From the NCBI GenBank assembly GCA_019456225.1, contig VRUI01000040.1:1-44069 (forward strand): a DNA stretch of 44,069 nucleotides. Direction: 5' to 3'. This DNA is from Planctomycetota bacterium. GTDB lineage: Bacteria; Planctomycetota; Phycisphaerae; Sedimentisphaerales; Anaerohalosphaeraceae. Position 1 is the first letter of the stretch. Every line of letters starts with the position of its first letter. The translations under genes and the position numbers were made by a program. Under the pieces are notes generated by a model. That model saw nothing but the letters and a program-made list of their open reading frames with translations. It ran no database searches and had not been told where the DNA came from. Below are positions 33,302 to 41,392 of this stretch, piece after piece.

Positions 33302-34885
33302 TTATTGATTATTTATTATTGCTTCCTTGATTACCAATGACATTTTTCCTATTGTTATCGGTTTGTTTATTGTCAGACCTTTGCGGCTGTCGTATCGTTT
33401 TTCATCTACTTCTATGTTCTGGTCGGTTCGGCACAGGAGTTTTCCATTTTGTTTGAACAGTACTATCTGGTCTTTCATCTGGTTTGCTCGAATATGGTTT
33501 TTAATGCCCGGGCCGATGAGGATTTCGCGATCCATCAGGATTATGTTTCTTGTGTCGGCGTTTGGCAGCCTTGCGCTTGCCAGCGAAATGACCGCCGTTG
33601 CGCTTGCTGCGTTTGGTACATTAAACTTCATCCTGCATCGCATTGAAAGGGAAATTTTGTCGCCGTCTTCAAGCAGTTTGTCGGTTACGGGTTTTTCGTT
33701 AACGCCAACAGGCTCCGTTGAGCGGATGAAGTAATCGCCCTCTACGCGGTCTATCGTTGCAACGGGCAGGGACGGTTGGGCCATGAGGCCTATCAGCGGC
33801 CGCTGCGAAGAACTGATCGGGCCTATTGTCGCGGGCGTTTCGCCTATCACCAGGTAGCTTCCGACCCCGTCGATCTGCATGAGGAAATTGTTCGGCAGTG
33901 TTTGGTTTGTGTTTTCATGGATCAATGGATTCTCCTTTTGCACATCTAAAGCTGCGGGGTGGATGTCTTCGGAAACAACTTCAGGCGACTGCTGGTGCGA
34001 GAAGAGCATTGATAAGGGACCTACCATTAGATCGTCGATCGCTTCGGCGGCTTTCTGGGCGTCTTTTATTGCCTCATCCAACCACTTTGCCTTTGGCAGG
34101 ATAGTCTTTAGCCTGCGGAGGGTCTCCTGTGCCCTGGGCATATCTCTACAGTTCAAAGATTCGGCTGCGATGCGGCATTGGGCGAGAGCGTATGTGAAAT
34201 CTTTTGTCTGGGTCGAATCGGGGCATAGGGATGATAGTTTGCAAAGGCAGTCGGCAGCGTGGTCTAGCCGGCCGCTGTTTAGTTTTTCGGTGATGACGGC
34301 TGCGAGTTTGTTAGCGGCGAGCGTTATTGTCCGGGCGGCTGCGGAGTTTGTGTGCGATTGTAATTTGGCAGCGGTGAGGATTCTTACGGCGTTATCGAGG
34401 TCGTCGCGTTCGATTGCTTCGTTTGCTTTTGAGATTACCGCGGCGGTCTTTGTGCCTATCGCCGAGGCCTGCTGAGTGAGGATCGCAGCTTGGGCGCTTT
34501 CGGGAGCCTTTTCCAATATCGCTCTGCCGAGAGAGACCATTCCGTTTTGGATATTGACTCTGGCATCTTCTATGATGGCTTGCTGCTTGGCTTGGGCGAA
34601 GCGGTTGTCCTCGATAGATTTGCATATATCGGCTCGGAGTTTGGCGGCGTCTGTCAGATTGCCGGCGAGTTTGTCGGCCTTGTTGCAATCGGCGAGGGCA
34701 CTGTCTATTCTGGACGCTTGAAGATGGGCGTTGCCGCGGACTATCAAAGCGATGGCGAGTTTTTTTGCGAGCTTTTGACCGGGCCGCTGGTTAAGCAGGT
34801 TGCCGGCGGCGATAAGATCACTTGCCTCGTCAAGACGACCGTCGGCATATGCTGCTTTAGCTTGTTTTAGTTTTAGATTCAACAC
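33302..34885 (-). CDS. FHA-domain protein with N-terminal helical repeats
   Basis: A 527-residue soluble protein. Residues 1-300 are helix-rich with TPR-like alternation (KLKQAKAAYADGRLDEASDLI; RGNAHLQASRIDSALADCNKA; NEAIERDDLDNAVRILTAAKL). The C-terminal 200 residues contain two degenerate FHA-like units: VGSYLVIGETPATIGPI through EDGDKISLSMRCRMKF, and REILIGPGIKNHIRA through PITIGKMSLVIKE. FHA domains bind phosphothreonine. The start is GTG 34885 with GAGG eight bases upstream. It directly precedes the Ser/Thr kinase, so it is a likely kinase substrate or adaptor. Confidence 0.85.
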   Translation of the reverse strand: MLNLKLKQAKAAYADGRLDEASDLIAAGNLLNQRPGQKLAKKLAIALIVRGNAHLQASRIDSALADCNKADKLAGNLTDAAKLRADICKSIEDNRFAQAKQQAIIEDARVNIQNGMVSLGRAILEKAPESAQAAILTQQASAIGTKTAAVISKANEAIERDDLDNAVRILTAAKLQSHTNSAAARTITLAANKLAAVITEKLNSGRLDHAADCLCKLSSLCPDSTQTKDFTYALAQCRIAAESLNCRDMPRAQETLRRLKTILPKAKWLDEAIKDAQKAAEAIDDLMVGPLSMLFSHQQSPEVVSEDIHPAALDVQKENPLIHENTNQTLPNNFLMQIDGVGSYLVIGETPATIGPISSSQRPLIGLMAQPSLPVATIDRVEGDYFIRSTEPVGVNEKPVTDKLLEDGDKISLSMRCRMKFNVPNAASATAVISLASARLPNADTRNIILMDREILIGPGIKNHIRANQMKDQIVLFKQNGKLLCRTDQNIEVDEKRYDSRKGLTINKPITIGKMSLVIKEAIINNQ

Positions 34886-35028
34886 GGCTTTGCCTCAAAG
34901 TGTCAAATGATTTCTGATTGCAGACTGACTGTTATGTCGCTTGCGCTCCATGCTTTTGCTGCAAACCTTTATTATACCGTTTTTTGGCGAATTTCGCAAA
35001 TCAAAGCGGGCGGCTTTGGAAAGCTGCG

Positions 35029-35835
35029 TTAATTGGCCTCTGCTACCGCATTTTGTGCTGCTTTTGCTGAGAAATATTCGTCTATCTGGCCGGTTAGCTC
35101 GGTCTCGGTGACTTCGTCGAAAGGAATTGTCTGGACGAACAGGTTTTCGTGGGCCAGGACGCGTTCGGCGACTTTAAGGCGTTTTTTGACATCGTTAATG
35201 AGCTTTTCTGTCTTGGCGAGCTTGCTGTTGTCGACATGTATGCCTGACTCGATCGCTGAGGCCTTTAGAAGCCTGTGCTGGATTTCGAGGTTTTCGATCT
35301 TGCTGGCTAGCAGACGTTTTCGGCCCTTGGTCTTTTCGAGCATATCCATCGACGATTGCAGAACTGATTGTCTTGTCGCCAGCAGCTTAATCTTGCTTGC
35401 CAGAACCAGCTCAGACTCTTTAAAGCGGTCAAACCTCCATGAAAGGTCGTCTTTTACCTGCTGACGAGAAAATTGTTTTCCATGGAAGCTGAAGACTTTA
35501 TCGCTGGTTTTGAGGTAATTTCTGAGCTGAGCAACCCTGGACCACTGGTCATTGACGGACTTTTCGCCCTCTGAAACCTCGTTTTTCAGGGCTGCGACTT
35601 CTACCTCTTCTTTGGCGATGAGGCCGATATTTGCGTGCATTTCGGGGATTATCTCCTGTAGAAGGTCCCTTGCACGGCGAAGCTCAAACTCGACAGGAAC
35701 CGAATCCTTGATCACCGTTCTGGCCCATTTTCCCGAGGTTTTGACGTAACTGACTAGATCTTTGCCAAAAAAGAAGGTTCCGGCTACCGATAGACATGCG
35801 ATTAAAAACAACCCTTTTTTACATCTTTTAAACAT
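35029..35835 (-). CDS. Membrane-anchored coiled-coil protein of unknown function
   Basis: A 268-residue protein with one N-terminal membrane helix (GLFLIACLSVAGTFFFG, about 6-23) and a long, charged, coiled-coil body (ELRRARDLLQEIIPEM to KLINDVKKRLKVAERVLA). The bulk probably lies outside the cytoplasm. No enzyme motif. The overall pattern, single TM plus coiled coil, resembles uncharacterised proteins seen in Planctomycetes. ATG 35835 has AAGGAG eight bases upstream. It lies about 140 bases upstream of the FHA-kinase genes on the same strand and may belong to that signalling group. Confidence 0.8.
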   Translation of the reverse strand: MFKRCKKGLFLIACLSVAGTFFFGKDLVSYVKTSGKWARTVIKDSVPVEFELRRARDLLQEIIPEMHANIGLIAKEEVEVAALKNEVSEGEKSVNDQWSRVAQLRNYLKTSDKVFSFHGKQFSRQQVKDDLSWRFDRFKESELVLASKIKLLATRQSVLQSSMDMLEKTKGRKRLLASKIENLEIQHRLLKASAIESGIHVDNSKLAKTEKLINDVKKRLKVAERVLAHENLFVQTIPFDEVTETELTGQIDEYFSAKAAQNAVAEAN

Positions 35836-35956
35836 AATAATGCTCCTTAAATAAGACTGCGTTTCCAAAACTTTGCCATAGCTGCCGATCAGCTATATAG
35901 ACGTAGTCGCAATAGGGAGGGGAAGATTACAGGAAAAAATGAAAAATGTTTAAAAA

Positions 35957-36088
35957 AGCGAATATCCAATCCGTCACTGCTGCCGGATCTTCGACATCCA
36001 ACACGGAATAACCAATAACCAAGTACAATGTCAGCAAGATGCCCGCAGTACGGGGGATTATCCCTGCGCTTGCGTTTCGGGCTCCTGT
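35957..36088. repeat. Dispersed repeats overlapping the CBS gene 3-prime end
   Basis: Module C with an inserted CCGTCACTGCTGCCGG unit (35957-36026), a degenerate hairpin A with CAGTACGG (36029-36053) and module D (36056-36088). Module D carries the stop codon and the last residues of the minus-strand CBS protein. Confidence 0.8.
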
Positions 36089-37428
36089 ATGGTTTTTTTT
36101 GCTGCGTTTAGATCGGAGAGGTATGAGCTTATTCTTGCCGGTAGAGCCTGGATCAGCTGGCGGTTTGTGGTTGTGGTGTTGTCTGATTCGAGCTTTAGGA
36201 GTGCCCGGATTTTAAATACGTTGAATGGGGTTACAATACCCAGCACTTTGCCTTCGTCGGCTACCAGCAGCGGGCACATGTTAAGCTGTCGCATTTTTTT
36301 CATTATCGCCGTGCATGTCGCATCTGAATCGATTGTTTTTACCTGTCTGGACATTACCCATTTGACGGCGATGTTGAATGTCGCGTCGGAACCTCTGCGC
36401 TGCCATTTTGCGATATGGGGTCTTAGGGATTCGCTGACCGGTCCGGTCAGATCGGTTCTGGAGACGATACCGGCGATCCGGCTATCGTCTGTGACTATTG
36501 CGTAGTAGCTGTCCTTTACGAGCATCTGGTCAAGAACTCTGGAGATCGTATCTTCTGCGTCTACACAGACGATGTTTGTCTCCATGATCTGGCGGGCGCG
36601 AATCGCCAGCAGAGCTGCCGGATTGCTTGCGGTGTAACCGGAGGCAACGCGAAACGATGTCGAATTCACCGATGTTTCAGACGGCTTGATTGCGCCGGCC
36701 TTATCGGTATTATTCGTCACAGCATCTGTGAACTGTGCCTGGATATTCTGTATTTGCTGCTGTTTTGTCGGCGTCGCTTTCCGTGCCTCTTGCTGGAGGG
36801 CTTTTAGTTTTTCGATCTGAGCTTGTAGTTTTTGTTCGGCCTTGAGCCGGGCGGCCGCTTCGTTTAGAGCCCTTTCTTCGGCATTGCGGCGGGCGGTTCG
36901 TTCTGACTCGACGCGATGGGCGGCATCTTCGGAGATGCTGAGAACCACTTCGTCGGCTTGGCGTTTTATCCGGTTGATCTCATCGGTAAAAGATGTGATC
37001 TCCTCGTGTGATTTCGCTTTGATCCTGAACACTTTTTTACCTCCCTGGTGTTGTCGTCGCCGGGGCTGAATGTCAGTATTTTGCCGCGGCGGGAAAACCG
37101 GCTCACTGGCCGGCTGTGTGGGCCGGGCAGAGACATTGGCAGCGGCCGGGGCCGGGGAAGTCGGCGCAGAAACCGGATTGGCCAGATTTACCTGCAAGGG
37201 CTGCTCTGCGGGCCGGGTAATATTGCCGGGGCCCAGGCCGAGGCGTTTTGCACGAGCTTTGGCTTGGGCGGCGCCTTTGGCCTTTGCCTTGGCTTTGGCC
37301 CCCTTTTTGCCGGTGCAGGAAGGATCCCGCGGCCAATGCTTATTGCCGCAGATCTTACAAGTCGGGACAAACCGCTTGGAACGTGGGGAAGTTGTCAGAT
37401 GTACCGTATTATTCTGTTCGTTATCCAT
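36058..37428 (-). CDS. Zinc-knuckle, coiled-coil and double CBS protein
   Basis: A 456-residue cytoplasmic protein. Near the N-terminus is a small zinc site, C24-K-I-C27, H31, C38 (TCKICGNKHWPRDPSC). An Ala/Lys-rich then Pro/Ala-rich linker follows, a charged coiled coil (about 155-215), and a CBS pair at about 270-420: ARQIMETNIVCVDAEDTISRVLDQM with GIVSRTDL, then VKWVMSRQVKTIDSDATCTAIM with GIVTPFNVFK. CBS pairs usually bind adenine nucleotides. The last eight residues, EPETQAQG, come from a dispersed repeat (module D) that supplies the stop codon. The start is ATG 37428; a TTG eight codons earlier is weaker. Confidence 0.85.
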   Translation of the reverse strand: MDNEQNNTVHLTTSPRSKRFVPTCKICGNKHWPRDPSCTGKKGAKAKAKAKGAAQAKARAKRLGLGPGNITRPAEQPLQVNLANPVSAPTSPAPAAANVSARPTQPASEPVFPPRQNTDIQPRRRQHQGGKKVFRIKAKSHEEITSFTDEINRIKRQADEVVLSISEDAAHRVESERTARRNAEERALNEAAARLKAEQKLQAQIEKLKALQQEARKATPTKQQQIQNIQAQFTDAVTNNTDKAGAIKPSETSVNSTSFRVASGYTASNPAALLAIRARQIMETNIVCVDAEDTISRVLDQMLVKDSYYAIVTDDSRIAGIVSRTDLTGPVSESLRPHIAKWQRRGSDATFNIAVKWVMSRQVKTIDSDATCTAIMKKMRQLNMCPLLVADEGKVLGIVTPFNVFKIRALLKLESDNTTTTNRQLIQALPARISSYLSDLNAAKKTIQEPETQAQG

Positions 37429-37547
37429 TACAAACCTAAATCCAGATCCCAATTAACGCGAAAACCCAAAAAATCAGGCCGCACACTGTTATACATCGGA
37501 AAAAAAGCGGAAAAACTGTAATTTTGTCGATAAAAACCAGAAAATAG

Positions 37548-37668
37548 CGTACAAGGAATAACTAATATCCAAGTTTACAGCATGGGCACAGCCCATCCTA
37601 CAGTTTATTTTATTTTTGGCGTTTATCGAATATCCAATAACGAACAAGGAACAGCCAATAACCAATTG
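37548..37668. repeat. Module C copies and a B hairpin
   Basis: Two module C copies (37548-37575, 37626-37668) flank a B hairpin (CATGGGC/GCCCATC, loop ACA, followed by CTACAG; 37581-37602). Beyond these, 37429-37684 has no gene. Confidence 0.75.
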
Positions 37669-37684
37669 AAAACCTGATTTGTAA

Positions 37685-38488
37685 TTACCTGAGCGGTCCC
37701 CATATTTCGACCATTAGATCGTACAGCACCGGGTCGTGCTCTTTTAGTTCGGCGGCTACGAAGGGGTAGAAATCATTGCGGTAGAAATATGCCTCTGTGC
37801 CTTCGGCGAAATATTCCTTGTGGTCGGTTGCGGCGTAATGGCGAACTCTTCTACCCGTGTACAGCAGCACCTTATCGTAAAGTCCTGCCGCCATTGCCTT
37901 TTTGTATGCTTTGATAATTCTCGGATCGTTGAAACCGAGAACCTGATCGTGGTAAGAGTGTGCCAACTCGTGGAGGATGACGGCGGGATGCTTGATCATC
38001 TGGTGGCGGCTGAGAAGAGCCTTGGCCCGTGTAACATGAACCTGTTTGACCAGACGCGGGTCATGGCCGTTGTTTTTTAGCCATTGGGCTCCCGGGTGAT
38101 ACTGCATGGCACCGAGCGTTGGATGATGATGCTCGATCCATATCTCAAGCTTTCGCATTTCCTTAAGTTGTTTTTTCGGCAGCAGGATCGCGATTCGCTG
38201 GAGATGGTTGGCTAACATCTTTAGTGCATCGGCGCCAGCGGCGGCATGGGTACCTTTAAGCATTTGCGGATCAACGTTTACCGTCCAGCCTTCGATATTT
38301 TTTACGACCGGGTCAAATCGAACGGCCTCGACCTTTTTCGCAGCCTTTTTCGGCTTTTGGGAAACGGGATCGGCCATGGCGGGCTTTGACTCGGTTTGAG
38401 AGTTGACAGGGTCAACACATCCTGAGATCAGCAGGGATATTGCGGTAAGGGTAAAACAAAGCTTATGGATAACTTTAGAGGACATCAT
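37685..38488 (-). CDS. Lipoprotein with HExxH metallopeptidase motif
   Basis: A 267-residue secreted protein. Lipobox LLISGC puts the lipid-modified Cys at about 24. A zinc-binding motif HELAH with the context PAVILHELAHSYHDQVLGF (about 187-205) matches gluzincin-type metallopeptidases; a downstream DHKEYFAEGTEAYF segment supplies a plausible third ligand (Glu). Substrate unknown. I chose ATG 38488 with GAGG upstream because it starts the signal peptide; the frame is open back to 38551. It lies alone between the CBS gene and uxaC. Confidence 0.82.
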   Translation of the reverse strand: MMSSKVIHKLCFTLTAISLLISGCVDPVNSQTESKPAMADPVSQKPKKAAKKVEAVRFDPVVKNIEGWTVNVDPQMLKGTHAAAGADALKMLANHLQRIAILLPKKQLKEMRKLEIWIEHHHPTLGAMQYHPGAQWLKNNGHDPRLVKQVHVTRAKALLSRHQMIKHPAVILHELAHSYHDQVLGFNDPRIIKAYKKAMAAGLYDKVLLYTGRRVRHYAATDHKEYFAEGTEAYFYRNDFYPFVAAELKEHDPVLYDLMVEIWGPLR

Positions 38489-38622
38489 AAATAAACCTCG
38501 ATAAATAGTTTTCGTATCTAATCCTTTAAAGTAGAGTTGCGCCAGAACCACACGACTATACTATCGTATAATGGTTTATTTTGCAATGATAGAATAAATG
38601 GAGCCTGTTATTTTTTTTCGCG

Positions 38623-40035
38623 TCAAATCTCCATCGGGAAGTATTCAACCGCATTCTTATAACAAATATTCTCGACCATCTCACCAAGCAGCTCCATATC
38701 GTCCGGCAACTCGCCGTTTTCAATATCAGTGCCGATTATATCACAAAGGATCCTGCGGAAATATTCATGACGAGGATACGACAAAAGGCTCCGCGAATCG
38801 GTAAGCATCCCGACAAACCGGCTGAGCAGACCTAGATTCGACAACGCATTGATCTGTTTTGTCATCCCGTCCTTCTGGTCCAGGAACCACCAGCCGGAGC
38901 CAAACTGCATCTTACCGGCAACCGATCCATCCTGAAAATTACCGATCATCGTCGCCATAAGCTCATTATCGCGCGGGTTAATATTATACAGTATCGTCTT
39001 AGCAAGCCGATTTTCCCGATCAAGCCGATCCAGCATCTTCGACAAAGCCTTTGCGATAGGCTCATCGCCGATAGAATCAAACCCAGTATCCGGACCAATC
39101 TGTTTAAGCAAACGCGACGAGTTACTGCGGATCGGCCCAAAATGGAACTGCTGCACCCAGCCTTTAGCATGGTCCATGATCCCAAGCTCATAGATCATAG
39201 CCGACTTGAATTTCAGTTGATCGCCCCAATCAAGCTCCCTGCCGCTTCGGATCTTATCAAAGATAGCATCGATTTCATATTGCGTATAATCTTCCGCATA
39301 AGCGGTCTCAAGCCCATGATCGCTCATCCTGCAGCCCATCTCGTGGAAGAACCCATGCCGAAGACCGATAGCCTCGATATAAGCCGAAAAGTTGTTGATC
39401 TCAATATCCGTCAGTGACGCCAGCGAATCGATCCACTCATTAAGCTGCGCAATATTTTCCGTCGCCATCGACTTATCCGGCCGCCACGTCGGATAAACCT
39501 TAACCTCAAAACCATCGTCGGCAATTTTCTTATGATGCGCAAGACTGTCCAGAGGATCGTCTGTTGTGCACACAAGTTTGACATTCATCTTCCGCATAAT
39601 ATTGCGAGCCGAAAACTCCGGCGAATTCAGCATCTCGCTGGTCGTATCATAAATCTCCCTTGCCGTATCCGGGCCAAGCAGCTTACCGGTAATCCCAAAC
39701 GGTTTCTTAAGCTCAAGATGCGTCCAGTGATAAAGCGGGTTTCGCAAGCAGTACGGAACCGTCTCGGCCCACTTGGCAAACTTCTCATAATCGCCCGCAT
39801 CGCCCGTGCAAAACCGCTCGGCAACGCCATTGGACCGCATCGCCCGCCACTTATAGTGATCGCCGTACAGCCACGCCTGCGTAATATTTTCAAACTGTAC
39901 GTCTTCGGCAACCTGCTGCGGAATCAAATGGCAGTGATAATCATAAATTGGCATTTTAGCGGCATGTTCATGATAAAGAAAACGCGCACTTTTGCTATGC
40001 AGCAAAAAATCATCAGTCAAAAACGTAGAAGACAT
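38623..40035 (-). CDS. uxaC: Glucuronate isomerase UxaC
   Basis: Uronate isomerase converts glucuronate to fructuronate and galacturonate to tagaturonate, the first step of uronate catabolism. The 470-residue length is standard. Landmarks: the metal site IYDYHCHLIPQQVAED near residue 30, RNPLYHWTHLELKKPFGI, CTTDDPLDSLAHH, WVQQFHFGPIRSNSSR, and the C-terminal MLTDSRSLLSYPRHEYFRRILCDIIG. The start is ATG 40035 with GGGA upstream; a TTG six codons earlier is less likely. No other uronate gene (uxuA, uxaB) is in the window, so it is a detached pathway gene. Confidence 0.96.
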   Translation of the reverse strand: MSSTFLTDDFLLHSKSARFLYHEHAAKMPIYDYHCHLIPQQVAEDVQFENITQAWLYGDHYKWRAMRSNGVAERFCTGDAGDYEKFAKWAETVPYCLRNPLYHWTHLELKKPFGITGKLLGPDTAREIYDTTSEMLNSPEFSARNIMRKMNVKLVCTTDDPLDSLAHHKKIADDGFEVKVYPTWRPDKSMATENIAQLNEWIDSLASLTDIEINNFSAYIEAIGLRHGFFHEMGCRMSDHGLETAYAEDYTQYEIDAIFDKIRSGRELDWGDQLKFKSAMIYELGIMDHAKGWVQQFHFGPIRSNSSRLLKQIGPDTGFDSIGDEPIAKALSKMLDRLDRENRLAKTILYNINPRDNELMATMIGNFQDGSVAGKMQFGSGWWFLDQKDGMTKQINALSNLGLLSRFVGMLTDSRSLLSYPRHEYFRRILCDIIGTDIENGELPDDMELLGEMVENICYKNAVEYFPMEI

Positions 40036-40350
40036 AAATATCCCAAAAATCAAAACGATAAAACCAAATTCAGTTAAGCAATCCTAAATGCCCCCCCTAA
40101 ATAAGTCAAGAACATATAATATTCCAAAACAAAACTTGAGCGAGTATATTTAGCGGCATGCTATGCGACCCCTTTTTCTGACTTGCAGAAACTTTCCAAA
40201 AACGACAAACTGTCCAGGTCGCCTTTTTGCTTTCCGATGAACCTTTCGGCTGAGTGAAAAACGCACTCCGAAACTTTGCCTGTGAGATAATCGGCCCGGC
40301 AAAAGCGGCTTAGAATCACAATAAACGGCGAATACTGTAATTATGACAAA

Positions 40351-40896
40351 ATGGCCGAGCTTGTTGAAAATGAAATCGAGGTTGTTGTACCATCGTTTAA
40401 ACAGGCGACACAATACTATTCAGATGAATGCACAGTCAAAAAATTTGATAAGTCTCGTTTTATTTACGATAAGGACAAAGATGTTTACACCTGCCCTGAG
40501 GGCAAAACACTATCTTATCAAGGAATTAACAATACTAAGAAATGCTACCTTTATGGTGGAGGCAGCCAGTGCTGCAAATGTCGCCATTTTGGAGTATGTA
40601 CAAAAAGCGAAAGGAGAGGCCGTCGGATAGTTAGATATTTTAATCAGGGATTTCGCGATGAAATGGCCAGCCATTATGACAAGCCTGCGTCTAAGAAGAT
40701 TTATCGAAAACGTAAGCAAAATGCCGAGCTTCCGTTCGGTCATATAAAACGAAACCTCAACTCCGGACATTTTTTATTGCGAGGCCTTGACGGAGTCCGA
40801 GCCGAGATGAGTTTGCTGGCAACGTGCTTCAATATGGTTAGACTAATAAATATCTTCGGCGTAAGTGTGCTTATTGCCAGACTAAAAACGGCGTAG
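40351..40896 (+). pseudogene. IS1182-type transposase, 5-prime truncated
   Basis: About 181 residues of the C-terminal half of an IS1182-family (DDE) transposase: FIYDKDKDVYTCPEGK, the Cys cluster around CYLYGGGSQCCKCRHFGVC, and the conserved end with ELPFGHIKRNLNSGHFLLRGLDGVRAEMSLLATCFN. The N-terminal half with the first catalytic residues is missing. In-frame codons run back only to a stop at 40288. Nothing recognisable of the 5-prime part remains in 40036-40350, which otherwise holds no gene. It is a dead insertion remnant. Confidence 0.85.
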
Positions 40897-41041
40897 TGTA
40901 CTGGCAATCACCTCAAAAAGAGGAAATCGAAGCAATTCGAAGCAAAATCGGATCAAATTTTAAGCCTCAAAAATAAAATAACGAAAAAACCGACAAAATA
41001 TTATCAAAATTCTCACCGAATCCACAAATCGGCGTTTCGAA

Positions 41042-41063
41042 GGGTTGTTATGTAACAGCCTCA
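41042..41063. repeat. Possible right end of the IS remnant
   Basis: GGGTTGTTATGTAACAGCC is an imperfect palindrome (GTTGTTA/TAACAGC) about 150 bases after the transposase stop, where an IS end would lie. No matching left end is found. The rest of 40897-41178 shows no gene. Confidence 0.3.
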
Positions 41064-41178
41064 TTATCCGGATGAGCCGCATTATTCTGCAAAACCTGAA
41101 AATTTATCTGGACAAAGCAATCGGGATTTAGATAATAAAAACCTTGATTTAGCGGCGTTATCTGCTGATTCACTAAAA

Positions 41179-41252
41179 GTCCCCGTAGCTCAACTGGATA
41201 GAGTGTTGGCCTCCGAAGCCAAAGGTTATAGGTTCGAATCCTATCGGGGATA
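41179..41252 (+). tRNA. tRNA-Arg(CCG), likely prophage attachment site
   Basis: Complete cloverleaf: acceptor GTCCCCG/CGGGGAT, D stem GCTC/GAGT, anticodon stem TTGGC/GCCAA with loop CTCCGAA (anticodon CCG at 41213-41215), T arm ATAGG/CCTAT with TTCGAAT. CCA is not encoded. A tyrosine recombinase gene follows 140 bases downstream, the usual arrangement when the tRNA 3-prime half is the phage att site. Confidence 0.93.
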
Positions 41253-41392
41253 TTTTGTAAGTCTTTGTAAATACTGGGTTTATAGCGGCTTATTTTTTCG
41301 ATTTGACGCGTTTTTTATGGCGTATAACTTTAGATATAACTTTTGCGAGTTTAATTAGAACTCGTAGTACCGTTATATTTAAGGAAATTGTC

